Shown in pieces: positions 1-9,109 of a stretch of DNA of 64,000 bases; the first letter of the stretch is position 1, and the number at the start of each line of letters is the position of its first letter. The DNA is taken from NCBI GenBank assembly GCA_021208685.1, contig JAJOJJ010000027.1:114802-178801 (forward strand), written 5' to 3'. Origin of the DNA: Saccharospirillaceae bacterium. Lineage in GTDB: Bacteria > Pseudomonadota > Gammaproteobacteria > Pseudomonadales > Oceanobacteraceae. A model generated the notes under the pieces. It made no database searches. It saw only the letters and a program-made list of their open reading frames with translations, and was not told where the DNA came from. The position numbers were made by a program, and so were the translations under genes.

Positions 1-2
1 GC

Positions 3-254
3 ATCCGCCCGACCGTTATTATGGTGCAGAGCAACGAGCAGCAAACCCTCGGTCTGCGCGTGGATGATGTCGGTGAGGTCTTCAGCTGTCATGCGACGCA
101 GCAGGAAAATGAACAGCAGGACTATATGCCGCCCTTTGCCCGTGGCTGGCTGAAAGGCATCCGTATTGCCGGTCAGGAGGTCACCATCATGGAAATTAAT
201 CCCCAACGGCTGCTATCATCCATCGCCACTAACGAGGGTCAGTTGCTGGCCTGA
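3..254 (+). CDS. CheW-like domain protein, C-terminal fragment (5' truncated by window)
   Basis: Open frame runs in from the window edge (IRPTVIMVQSNEQQTLGLRVDDVGEVF...GWLKGIRIAGQEVTIMEINPQRLL), resembling the CheW C-terminal region. Confidence 0.5.
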   Translation: MRPTVIMVQSNEQQTLGLRVDDVGEVFSCHATQQENEQQDYMPPFARGWLKGIRIAGQEVTIMEINPQRLLSSIATNEGQLLA

Positions 255-276
255 AACAGGTCAGCCGGAGATCCCC

Positions 277-789
277 GTGAGTCACTCTGTTAAGCAGTCT
301 GCTGTTCGCCCCAACCTGAAAAACCCCATTCACTTACTCGCCTTCGGTCTGGGCTCCGGTCTGGCACGAAAAGCACCGGGCACCTTCGGTACGCTGGCCG
401 CCTTACCGTTCTGGTATTTTTTATTACAGGGAGTCCCTACGCTGCCGTATCTGGGCATTCTGATTGCCGGTTTTACCTTAGGGGTGGTGCTGTGTGACAT
501 TACCTCGCGTGATCTTGGCGTGCATGATCATGGCGGTATTGTCTGGGATGAATGGATTGGCGTGTGGATTACCCTGCTGTGGCTGCCGCACAGCGGTGAT
601 GTGCTCACCGACATGGGCTGGCTGCTGTACGGTTTTGTGCTGTTCCGCTTTTTCGACATTGTGAAACCCTGGCCAATCCGGTGGCTGGATACCAGAGTGC
701 ACGGCGGCTTCGGAATTATGATTGACGACGTGATTGCCGGTATTTTCGCCTGGCTGGTCCTGCAAGGCAGTGTGCTGGCTCTGGCCTGA
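277..789 (+). CDS. pgpA: Phosphatidylglycerophosphatase A
   Basis: GTG start at 277; FGLGSGLARKAPGTFGTLAALPFW...VWDEWIGVWITLLWLP...FRFFDIVKPWPIRWLD...GIMIDDVIAGIFA is characteristic of PgpA. Confidence 0.9.
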   Translation: MSHSVKQSAVRPNLKNPIHLLAFGLGSGLARKAPGTFGTLAALPFWYFLLQGVPTLPYLGILIAGFTLGVVLCDITSRDLGVHDHGGIVWDEWIGVWITLLWLPHSGDVLTDMGWLLYGFVLFRFFDIVKPWPIRWLDTRVHGGFGIMIDDVIAGIFAWLVLQGSVLALA

Positions 790-799
790 CCGGCGGATA

Positions 800-1624
800 T
801 CAGCCGCTCGCTGCGTGAGCCGCACTCTGCAGCCACCCCAGATTCTGCTCTGCATAACGCTGTGCCAGGCTCAGATCCAGTGCATAAGCCGCCGCCAGTA
901 ATTGCGCATCGGCCAGTAACCCGACCCCGCCGCAGGCCAGCACTTCGCCATGGCGCAGGATCAGAACGTTATCTGCCCAGGATGCCGCCAGACTGATATC
1001 GTGCATCACCGCCAGCACCGCGACACCGCGTCCGGCAAACTCGCCAACCCGCTGCATAATGCTGTGCTGATGAGCCGGATCAAGCGCGGAGGTGCATTCA
1101 TCCAGCAATAAATAACGCGGTAATTCCTGCCCCTGTTCGTTGATTTCAGCCTGCCAGATCTGCGCCAGCACCCGCGCCAGCTGCACCCGCTGCTGCTCGC
1201 CGCCGGAAAGCCCGGAATAATTGCGCTGACGCAGATGCCATACATCCGCGCACTGCATGGCCGCGCGTTGTAATAAGGTGCTTTGATTTTCGTCACCATG
1301 GGGCGCACGTCCCAGAGCCACGACCTGATCAACCCGGAATGGAAATGCCAGTTCAACCTTTTGCGGCATCACCGCCATCTGCCGCGCGCGCTCGGCACCG
1401 TTCCAGAATTTAAGCGATAAGTGATCCAGAATAATATCGCCCTGATAGCCATTAATTTCTCCGCACAGACATTTTAATAACGTCGATTTTCCCGCACCGT
1501 TGGCTCCCAGAACGGCCAGCTTTTCTCCGTGGCCGAGGTGCAGGTTAATATTATTCAGCAGCTTTTTTCCGGGACGGTTAAGGCTGCCGCCCACATGAAC
1601 GGTAAGCTGTTTAACATTCAGCAT
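800..1624 (-). CDS. hmuV: Heme ABC transporter ATP-binding protein
   Basis: Walker [41 protein letters not shown]; downstream of HmuU/HmuT genes; likely start MLNVKQLTVHVGG. Confidence 0.88.
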   Translation of the reverse strand: MLNVKQLTVHVGGSLNRPGKKLLNNINLHLGHGEKLAVLGANGAGKSTLLKCLCGEINGYQGDIILDHLSLKFWNGAERARQMAVMPQKVELAFPFRVDQVVALGRAPHGDENQSTLLQRAAMQCADVWHLRQRNYSGLSGGEQQRVQLARVLAQIWQAEINEQGQELPRYLLLDECTSALDPAHQHSIMQRVGEFAGRGVAVLAVMHDISLAASWADNVLILRHGEVLACGGVGLLADAQLLAAAYALDLSLAQRYAEQNLGWLQSAAHAASG

Positions 1625-1661
1625 GGTAATTCCCTGTCTGGCCCTGTTCATTAAGCGCGGT

Positions 1662-2753
1662 TTATCCGCGACTGTGTTTTACCTGTTGCAACAGCAGGCT
1701 TAAAAAAACCGGCCCGCCAATGATCGCCATAACCAGCCCCACCGGTAAATCTGCCGGGGCCAGCCAGGTTCGCGCGATCATATCGGCAATCAGCAATAAG
1801 GCGGCACCAAGCAAAACGGAAGCCGGTAATAAGGCACGGTGATCCGGCCCGATTAACAGGCGTAATACATGCGGTACAACCAGACCAATAAATCCGATCA
1901 TACCGGCCACCGCCACACCGGCGCCCACCATCAGAGCCGCCGCGGTAATTAACCAAAGTTTGGCCTGTTGCACGGAATAGCCGAGATGGGTTGCCACCGA
2001 CTCGCCCAGCAGTAACGCATTTAACAACCGCGCAAACCGTGGCAGAAAACACAGTGGCAACAGAATGCACAGACTGAGCGCTGCAATTTCCGGCCACCGC
2101 CCATGCGCCAGACTGCCCATTGACCAGAACGTCATAGAACGCAACGCCTGATCGTCGGCCATGTACGTCAGAATTCCGGTCAGAGCACCGGTTAATACGT
2201 TAATGGCCACACCCGCCAGCAATAACGTCGCCACCTGCGTCTGGCCATTGCGGGTGCCTAACCGATAAATGAGTAATGTCACCAGCAAGCCACCGGTAAA
2301 TGCCGCAATGGGTAACGCCAGCGGTCCCATCAGCGTCACCCAAAAAGCCAGCAGCGAATCTTTTAAAACAATCACCGCGACCGCCGCCAGAGCCGCACCG
2401 CTGGCCACGCCAATTAAGCCCGGATCCGCCAGCGGGTTACGGAAAACGCCCTGGGTAACCGCGCCTGCTGCCGCCAGACCGGCACCGATAAGAATCGCCA
2501 GCAAGGTGCGCGGCAACCGTAATTCACGCACCACCCAGTCACTTTGTCCCTGAATATCCGCGAAGGTAATGGCATTCCAGAGCGACTGAATAACCTGCGC
2601 AGTGCTCAGCTCCACCGGGCCGGTTCGCAGTGACCATAAAATCAGCATCACCAGCAATCCGGCAGCAGAAACCAATAACGCCAGCTGCCGTACAACCGCC
2701 GCCTGCAACAGCACCGGTCGCGGTCCGGCGAGCGGCAGCGCTGCGCCAGACAT
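1662..2753 (-). CDS. hmuU: Heme/iron ABC transporter permease (FecCD family)
   Basis: Polytopic; LRLPRTLLAILIGAGLAAAGAVTQGVFRNPLADPGLIGVASGAALAA, GFIGLVVPHVLRLLIGPDHR motifs. Confidence 0.9.
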   Translation of the reverse strand: MSGAALPLAGPRPVLLQAAVVRQLALLVSAAGLLVMLILWSLRTGPVELSTAQVIQSLWNAITFADIQGQSDWVVRELRLPRTLLAILIGAGLAAAGAVTQGVFRNPLADPGLIGVASGAALAAVAVIVLKDSLLAFWVTLMGPLALPIAAFTGGLLVTLLIYRLGTRNGQTQVATLLLAGVAINVLTGALTGILTYMADDQALRSMTFWSMGSLAHGRWPEIAALSLCILLPLCFLPRFARLLNALLLGESVATHLGYSVQQAKLWLITAAALMVGAGVAVAGMIGFIGLVVPHVLRLLIGPDHRALLPASVLLGAALLLIADMIARTWLAPADLPVGLVMAIIGGPVFLSLLLQQVKHSRG

Positions 2754-3649
2754 CAGGGTTGCTCCGCAGAAGAAACCGTCTGCACGGCAGAGGGATACAG
2801 CAGCGCCGCCAACTGCTCTAAAGCACTGCCGATCCGGGGCCCGAAACCTAATATCAGCGAGGTATCCAGAGTATGAATGCGCTGTTGCCGGAAGGCCTGA
2901 GTCATCGCCAGCTGCGTGCTTAACAGCGCACTCTGCGACTGCGAATGATGGGCTGCCGACTCGGTATTGGCGATGAATACAACCTCTGGCCCGGCCTGCA
3001 TAACGGCCTCAGCGCTGACCGGTTTATAACCGTCATACGCCATAACGTTACGTGCATTTAATAATGCCAGCATGGCATCGGCCTGAGTTTTATGCCCGGC
3101 CGCCATCAATCCGCGATGACCGGCACCAAGAATAAATAACGTTGACGGCGGCACTGCATCGGCAGGAATACTGGCCAGTACCGCATCCGCCTGTTGTTTT
3201 ATACGGCCCGCCAGTGTGCGTCCTGCATCCGCTTTATTTAATGCCCCGGCAACGCGGTGAATTTTATTCAGCACGCCATCGATGGAATAATCATTACGGA
3301 TGCGCTCAACGCGCACACCGGCTTGCTGCAATTGTTCAAACACAGTATCAGGGCCCGCATCGGTGCTGGCCAATACCAGCGTCGGTGACAAAGCCAGAAT
3401 CCCTTCTGCTGATAACTGGCGCATATAACCGACATCCGGCAATTGGGTTGCCGCCTGCGGATAACGACTGGTGGTATCAACCGCAACCAATGAACCGTCA
3501 GCGCCAAGTGCGTAAATAATTTCGGTCAGCGAACCATCAATACTGACCACACGCTCTGCTGACAATACGCTGCTGCTGAATACAATCAGCGGCAATAATA
3601 TGGCTGATAACAACGCTGAGCGGCTCCATAACTGACGCAGATTACGCAT
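2753..3649 (-). CDS. hmuT: Heme ABC transporter substrate-binding protein
   Basis: Signal peptide; RVVSIDGSLTEIIYALGADGSLVAVDTTSRYP...LPDVGYMRQLSAEGILALSPTLVLAS typical of HmuT/BtuF-like periplasmic proteins. Confidence 0.9.
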   Translation of the reverse strand: MRNLRQLWSRSALLSAILLPLIVFSSSVLSAERVVSIDGSLTEIIYALGADGSLVAVDTTSRYPQAATQLPDVGYMRQLSAEGILALSPTLVLASTDAGPDTVFEQLQQAGVRVERIRNDYSIDGVLNKIHRVAGALNKADAGRTLAGRIKQQADAVLASIPADAVPPSTLFILGAGHRGLMAAGHKTQADAMLALLNARNVMAYDGYKPVSAEAVMQAGPEVVFIANTESAAHHSQSQSALLSTQLAMTQAFRQQRIHTLDTSLILGFGPRIGSALEQLAALLYPSAVQTVSSAEQP

Positions 3650-3651
3650 GA

Positions 3652-4815
3652 TTATTCTCCGTCCGCAATGGGCGGAAGAATGGCAGAATCCGCAACCAGC
3701 GCATGCTTGGCCAATAATTGCTGCAACAGCTCACGCCAGCCTTCAAGCTCTGGTTTTCCTGGCTTACGCTCACCGAACAGCAACGCAACCTGCCGGCCTT
3801 CGGCATCAAACATTTCCAGAGCACTGACAATGCCATCGGTGGTTGGTTTGCGCACCAGCCAGACCTGATCCAATAATTGGGTATTGGCATGCAGATTAAA
3901 ATCCGGATCAAGCACATTAAACCAGGGGCCGGTTCGCAACAGGGTTTTAACCGGCCCGGTATGAATCTGCACCATCCCGTCGTTGCCGACGAATACCATA
4001 ATCGGTAATTCCGTCGCGGCGGCGTTCAGCAGTGCATCTTCAAACGCCTGTTTATCCAGCGGCTGGGCATAATCCGCGCCGATGGCCCGGTAGGCAGGAA
4101 TACGTTCAAGATGATGTTTTTTCAGCATTGCCTGAAAGTGGTGAACGTCTTTCAGCTCGCTCCAGTCCTGTCGCAACTGCTGCACATCCAGATCGGATGG
4201 CGCCTGCAGTAACGCCTTACTTTCTTCTTGCGCAGACTCTTGCTCCGGACGTTCATTCAAAACAATGAATGCATCCTGTTCTGTGGCACGATAGCGCTCA
4301 ACCAGCTGCTGAAATGCCTGCATATCGGTATTGCTGTTGGCATAAATTTTATGGACGGCTTCTCCTTTGCCGTTAAAAAACTGCAGACTTTCACGCGCAC
4401 GGTTACCCGAGCCTTCCTGTACCGCAAAACCATAGACAAAGCGGTTAAAGAAAATGCGCAGATCAATAACACCCAGCGCCAATCCCATATTGCCGTGAAT
4501 GCTCAGGTCTTTATATTGGCCGGTTTTTTCATGCACCATGGCATCATTACGCGTCAGCGCCATCACGGATCCGAGGCTTTCTGCTTCGGTGAACAGTTTT
4601 TTAAAATCATTATTCAGACGCGTAACACCCTGACCAACGCTTGTGGCCAGTAATTCCGCTTCACTGACACCCAGTTGCTCGGCGGCATTACGGATACGCA
4701 GTGTGTCATTTTCTTCACGCAGTGCCTGCCAGCGCCGGGCAAGATCAGAAAAGAACTGAACAATATCCGCCGCAGTGCTGCTGGCCGATACAGAATGAAT
4801 CGTTGCTGTAGTCAT
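3652..4815 (-). CDS. hmuS: Hemin-degrading factor / heme transport protein HemS-HmuS family
   Basis: Two-repeat HmuS-like sequence (NDAMVHEKTGQYKDLSIHGNMGLALGVIDLRIFF; IHTGPVKTLLRTGPWFNVLDPDFNLHA); start chosen at MTTATIHS. Confidence 0.9.
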   Translation of the reverse strand: MTTATIHSVSASSTAADIVQFFSDLARRWQALREENDTLRIRNAAEQLGVSEAELLATSVGQGVTRLNNDFKKLFTEAESLGSVMALTRNDAMVHEKTGQYKDLSIHGNMGLALGVIDLRIFFNRFVYGFAVQEGSGNRARESLQFFNGKGEAVHKIYANSNTDMQAFQQLVERYRATEQDAFIVLNERPEQESAQEESKALLQAPSDLDVQQLRQDWSELKDVHHFQAMLKKHHLERIPAYRAIGADYAQPLDKQAFEDALLNAAATELPIMVFVGNDGMVQIHTGPVKTLLRTGPWFNVLDPDFNLHANTQLLDQVWLVRKPTTDGIVSALEMFDAEGRQVALLFGERKPGKPELEGWRELLQQLLAKHALVADSAILPPIADGE

Positions 4816-4834
4816 AATGGATCTCCGGTCAGAT

Positions 4835-5986
4835 TTATTGGGTGACGTTTCTGAAGCGGATTTCCGGACTACCGGAACTGCCCAGACTGTAATAGCTGCT
4901 GATTTGTACCGCGAATTTTTCGCTGCTCTCAGCGCTGCTGTCGGTATCGATGATGTAGGTGCGGAAATTTGGCCAGAGTTTATGTGCGCCATTCAGATTG
5001 TAGGCGTACCAGCTGGAATCACTGAAGATACTGCTGGCAGAATCGGCACGGTAATGAGCGGCAATACTGGTATTGTTGACCAGAGTAGCACTGGTATACT
5101 CCGCTAATTCCGTCGCCGGAATTGCACCAAATACGGCGCCCTGTCCGTCACCATAAACACCGCCGTTACTCCATAAATTAATGGCCCGTGCGGCGGGATT
5201 CACTTCGTAGCGCAATTCCCAATCGCTGCCAGCGCAATCAGCGGCTGTTTGGTTATCAAAATCCAGGCACAGTTCTGTACTGCCGTCAGCGACCGTTGCT
5301 GTCAGTTGCTTTTCACCGCCAGCGAACTGTGTGGTATCCGCTGCCTGCGTTTCATAGGTCAGCGTAATCGCGCCGTAGCTCACGGCATCAAGAACGAACT
5401 TGCTGTACGTTGCACCATCGGCATGGCGTATTAACCAGCCATTGGCAGTATTGGCAGAAATCTGATGCGTCGCTCCGTTATAAATATACCAATCGGCTCC
5501 CTGTATGACCGGAACGTAGCTATCGGCTTTAAACGTAAGACCGGAAAGATCGTATTCCGCACGTAAAGCCTGAGCCTGAATATCGGCATCGGCATTGGTA
5601 AAAACAGAAACGACCGCATTACCTTCAGCGTCGTAAAAACCATCCGGAGTGGCTGCCAGCGCACCTTTACCTTTACCAGCACCAGAGACACCGCCGTTTA
5701 TTTTTATTTCCGTGCGGCGCAGGGCGAGGTGCCAGTCGGTTGACGTTTTGGCTTCTTCTGCAGTTAATATGACTTTTTCGCCACGGCTCAGATTGACGTA
5801 CTGCCAGTCGGTGTAACTGGCCGCATTAATCGCCAGTTTAGTAAAATCTTTATTGCCGGCATCGTCACTGGCACTGTTTTTATCATGGCCGTCATCATCA
5901 CCGCCGCAACCGCTCAGCAACAATGCACTGCCCGTCGCCAGTGGCAGTAGAAAACGTTTAAATGATATTAATCCTGACATATTCAT
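4835..5986 (-). CDS. HmuY-family heme-binding lipoprotein with two similar halves
   Basis: Lipobox LLLSGCGG; HmuY-like WYIYNGATHQIS... and WYAYNLNGAHKLWPNFRTYIIDTDSS...FAVQISSYYSLGSSGSPEIRFRNV; sits in heme operon. Confidence 0.8.
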   Translation of the reverse strand: MNMSGLISFKRFLLPLATGSALLLSGCGGDDDGHDKNSASDDAGNKDFTKLAINAASYTDWQYVNLSRGEKVILTAEEAKTSTDWHLALRRTEIKINGGVSGAGKGKGALAATPDGFYDAEGNAVVSVFTNADADIQAQALRAEYDLSGLTFKADSYVPVIQGADWYIYNGATHQISANTANGWLIRHADGATYSKFVLDAVSYGAITLTYETQAADTTQFAGGEKQLTATVADGSTELCLDFDNQTAADCAGSDWELRYEVNPAARAINLWSNGGVYGDGQGAVFGAIPATELAEYTSATLVNNTSIAAHYRADSASSIFSDSSWYAYNLNGAHKLWPNFRTYIIDTDSSAESSEKFAVQISSYYSLGSSGSPEIRFRNVTQ

Positions 5987-6007
5987 ATTGTTCCTTATTC
6001 GGGATGG

Positions 6008-8140
6008 TTAAAACTGATAAGAGAGACCGGCATACGGCATACGGCCAAATACCGGACGCCGGTCATAGGCGTCGGCACTGTCACGCACCGTATCGAACAG
6101 ATTATTCACACCGCCATAAAGGCTGGTGCGCGGATTTAAGCGCCAGCCACCTTTAATATCCCAGCGGCTGTACGCCGGGCTGACATTGAGCCGATGACTG
6201 CCGTTGTCCGACTCACTGATGCTGCTGATATGTTCACCCTGATATTCACCGCTCAGCGTTAATTGCACACGATGACTGATGTCCCACAACCACAACGCTT
6301 TGGCATGATGACGGGCACGGTTGATCAGCGGCGTATCCAGATCCAGATCACGGGCATCGAGATAACCGAACGAAAGGCGCTGTTGCAGCCCCGGCAATAA
6401 TTGCCATTGCAGACTGAGGTCATATCCACGGGTCAGGGCGTTGGCAAAATTGGTGTAGCGGTAGATGGCGACGCGGCCATCATCTTCACTTTCGCCCGAG
6501 TCCTGCGCTTCGATCAGATCCTGAATCCGGTTGTTAAACAGTGCCAGCTCGGCATGAAAATGTTCATTGTCGGTCAGCGAAATGGATGTCTGAAGACTGC
6601 GGGATTTTTCCGGGGTTAAATGTTCATTCCCCAGAACTTTGTAGCCATTGACGCTGTGATCAAAAATAAAATAGCGGTTTTTTAAATTCGGTACGCGATA
6701 GCCAATCCCGACCGATTGACGCCACTGGAACTGCAGTCCCTGCCACTGAAATAGTTGTCTGGCACTGATGGTCGGAGAGATAAAATTGCCAAAGTCACTG
6801 TCGTGCTGCCAGCGGGCTCCGGAAGAAATATCACCATTAATGCCAAGCGGAATAATCAGCTGGGTAAATAAATCGCCGCTGTTACGCCGGGCATAGGGGA
6901 CTTCATTCGTGCTGATGTAATACGTACCATCCGGACGCTGACTGACCTTGTCGTTGTCACCCACTCCCTCGTCGGTCAGTTTGATTTCGTATTTATCCTG
7001 CTCCATGGATTCACGGAATCCTTCCATACCGGCGACGATTTCTGCGCCATAACCCAGTACAGATTCCAGACTGCGCTGCCATTGCAACGCCGCTTTTTGT
7101 TGCTGGTACTGGGTGTCACGCCATAAATTTCCGGCCGGTACATCCGTGTCGTTGTTCAGCTGGTCAGACTGGTCATCCTGCTGCTCGTGCAGTGCCTGCA
7201 ACTGCCATTGACCGACAGGGCTTTGCCATTCCCCCTGCAGGGTCAGACGGTTGCGCTGTAATAATTCGCGCTTGACACCATCACCACCGCTGCTGCCGAC
7301 ACGCCGGGTCTCACTGTCCTCCTCAAAGCGCTCAGCATTGAATCGCCACTGGCTGTCACCCAAACGCCGTGCCAGCATGGCACTGAGATTGCTCTTTGAG
7401 CCGCTGAATCCGTCACTGCTCCAGCTGTCAGGATTCAGGTCATAGCCAGAGGAATAGCGCTGATCGATCCCCAGACGTAACTCACTCAGCTCCAGCCGTT
7501 GCGTGATGCTGGCATTAAGATGCTGTTCTCCGGATACCCTGCTTTCATCCAGCTGGCGCGAACCATAAGTGCCTGAATCCAGGGAAGCATGGCCACTTAC
7601 ACGCCGCTCTGAATGCTGGCTTTTACGGGTAATCACATTGATGACGCCCCCCATCGCCGCACTGCCATACAGCGCCGAAGCCGCACCGGGCACAATTTCA
7701 ATATGCTCAATATCCAGCATTGCCAGCTGTGAGATATCCACCGTCGAACCGGTACTGGCGGATACCGGTAACCCATCCACCAGAATTAAAACGCGGTCGC
7801 CGTTAAAGCCCTGCAGATACACCTCCTCGCCGCTTTTGCCGTGTATTTCACGCAGCTGTACACCGGGCAGGATGCGCAATGCATCACGCAGATCGCGGCT
7901 GTGCAACCGCTGAATGGTGGCCTGATCGAGAATCTGAGTGCGTACCGGGGTATCGGCCAGCAAGCGCTCGCTGCGACTGGCAGATACGACCACATCGCTG
8001 AGATTAAAAACGCCACCGCCCTCCGCGGCGACGGTGCCGCTTACCGGCGGAAGCAGCAACAGGCCGCAGAAAAGCAAAGCAAAATGCTTCCGCGACTGGC
8101 ATCCCCCCGACCCCGCTCCGGCGACCATACAGCGCAACAT
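6008..8140 (-). CDS. TonB-dependent receptor (heme/hemoprotein)
   Basis: Signal peptide, TonB-box-like DVVVSAS, plug domain (LPGVQLREIHGKSGEEVYLQGFNGDRVLILVDGLPV...GAASALYGSAAMGGVINVITRK), C-terminal aromatic AGLSYQF. Confidence 0.92.
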   Translation of the reverse strand: MLRCMVAGAGSGGCQSRKHFALLFCGLLLLPPVSGTVAAEGGGVFNLSDVVVSASRSERLLADTPVRTQILDQATIQRLHSRDLRDALRILPGVQLREIHGKSGEEVYLQGFNGDRVLILVDGLPVSASTGSTVDISQLAMLDIEHIEIVPGAASALYGSAAMGGVINVITRKSQHSERRVSGHASLDSGTYGSRQLDESRVSGEQHLNASITQRLELSELRLGIDQRYSSGYDLNPDSWSSDGFSGSKSNLSAMLARRLGDSQWRFNAERFEEDSETRRVGSSGGDGVKRELLQRNRLTLQGEWQSPVGQWQLQALHEQQDDQSDQLNNDTDVPAGNLWRDTQYQQQKAALQWQRSLESVLGYGAEIVAGMEGFRESMEQDKYEIKLTDEGVGDNDKVSQRPDGTYYISTNEVPYARRNSGDLFTQLIIPLGINGDISSGARWQHDSDFGNFISPTISARQLFQWQGLQFQWRQSVGIGYRVPNLKNRYFIFDHSVNGYKVLGNEHLTPEKSRSLQTSISLTDNEHFHAELALFNNRIQDLIEAQDSGESEDDGRVAIYRYTNFANALTRGYDLSLQWQLLPGLQQRLSFGYLDARDLDLDTPLINRARHHAKALWLWDISHRVQLTLSGEYQGEHISSISESDNGSHRLNVSPAYSRWDIKGGWRLNPRTSLYGGVNNLFDTVRDSADAYDRRPVFGRMPYAGLSYQF

Positions 8141-8156
8141 ATCGACTCCAGTTGAG

Positions 8157-8196
8157 AATAATTATCTTTTAGATGATAATCACAAATGATATTTAT
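8157..8196. promoter_or_regulatory. Fur-box-like region upstream of the heme operon
   Basis: aataattatcttttagatgataatcacaaatgatattta; ATTATC(8161-8166)/GATAAT(8175-8180) inverted hexamers overlapping ATGATAATCA. Confidence 0.65.
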
Positions 8197-8282
8197 TCGC
8201 AACAACGAATTTGCAACGTCATGTCCCCTCTCATCTCTCAGAGGGTTTTGCTATGCTCAGCAACTCAGACCGGAGTGGGCGT

Positions 8283-8561
8283 ATGACGGAAAAAACAGGA
8301 ACAGCCCTGCTGCGCTGGCTGCAGCAAAGGGCGGAACAGGATCGCGCGAACCTGCGGTTGTTTGTACTGGGCGCTGCGCTTTTTTTTGCCGGGCTGGGCA
8401 TAATTCTGCTGGCACAGAAACACCTGCTGCCTTCACTGGGGCAGGAAATTATCAGCCTGACAGGACTGATATTGGCCGCAGTGGGTGCTCTGTTTGCGGC
8501 TCTCGGTTATATTGCGCTGAGCATACTGCGAATCATAAGGCTGACCCGGAAAAATGACTGA
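8283..8561 (+). CDS. Small two-TM membrane protein
   Basis: RBS GGAG before ATG 8283; two hydrophobic stretches; stop overlaps start of next CDS region. Confidence 0.65.
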   Translation: MTEKTGTALLRWLQQRAEQDRANLRLFVLGAALFFAGLGIILLAQKHLLPSLGQEIISLTGLILAAVGALFAALGYIALSILRIIRLTRKND

Positions 8562-8937
8562 ACACTTCCCCGATATTGAAATTTACATCATGAAAGCTGA
8601 ACCATCGGCCGTTCGCCAATGGTTGCAGGATGCTCTGCAGCAACCGCTGCACACTCGGAAGGAACATGCCGGAAGCCACCACTGGCAGGTAGCGCTGAAA
8701 GGCAGCAGCATGGATATTTTTCTCAATGAAAATGCCGAAAAAAATTTTGCCAGCCTGTGGTTTAAACAGAATCTCACGCCATGGGCGACCGACCTCGACT
8801 GCGCCCGTGCGGCCCATGCAGCCCTGAGCAGCGAAGTTCGCTGTTCAGACAGTGGCTGGCAGGAAGAACATGATGGTGATACATCAGGCTGGATAAAATT
8901 AATCCGTGGTGAAGAAAAACCCTTCGACTGGATTTAA
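8554..8937 (+). CDS. Conserved hypothetical protein, 127 aa
   Basis: MTEHFPDIEIYIMKAEPSAVRQWLQDAL...; translationally coupled to the preceding ORF. Confidence 0.7.
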   Translation: MTEHFPDIEIYIMKAEPSAVRQWLQDALQQPLHTRKEHAGSHHWQVALKGSSMDIFLNENAEKNFASLWFKQNLTPWATDLDCARAAHAALSSEVRCSDSGWQEEHDGDTSGWIKLIRGEEKPFDWI

Positions 8938-9101
8938 GGCACCTCTGAATAATGCTGCACAGCTTCGCGTGAGTGCTGCAGAGTGCTTTTGACAAGGCGT
9001 CGATTGCAGTGAATGGCGAGTCCTTTATAAAATCGAAAAACCGTCAAAACGCTCTGCAGCCGACGCCCTTCGGGGCACTGAATTATTCAGAGGCGCCTTA
9101 A
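8934..9101. repeat. 168-bp nested inverted-repeat (MITE/BIME-like) element
   Basis: Terminal repeats ttaaggcacctctgaataat (8934-8953) and attattcagaggcgccttaa (9082-9101), 19/20 complementary; internal arms gctgcagagtgcttttgac / gtcaaaacgctctgcagc. Confidence 0.8.
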
Positions 9102-9109
9102 AATCTGAC

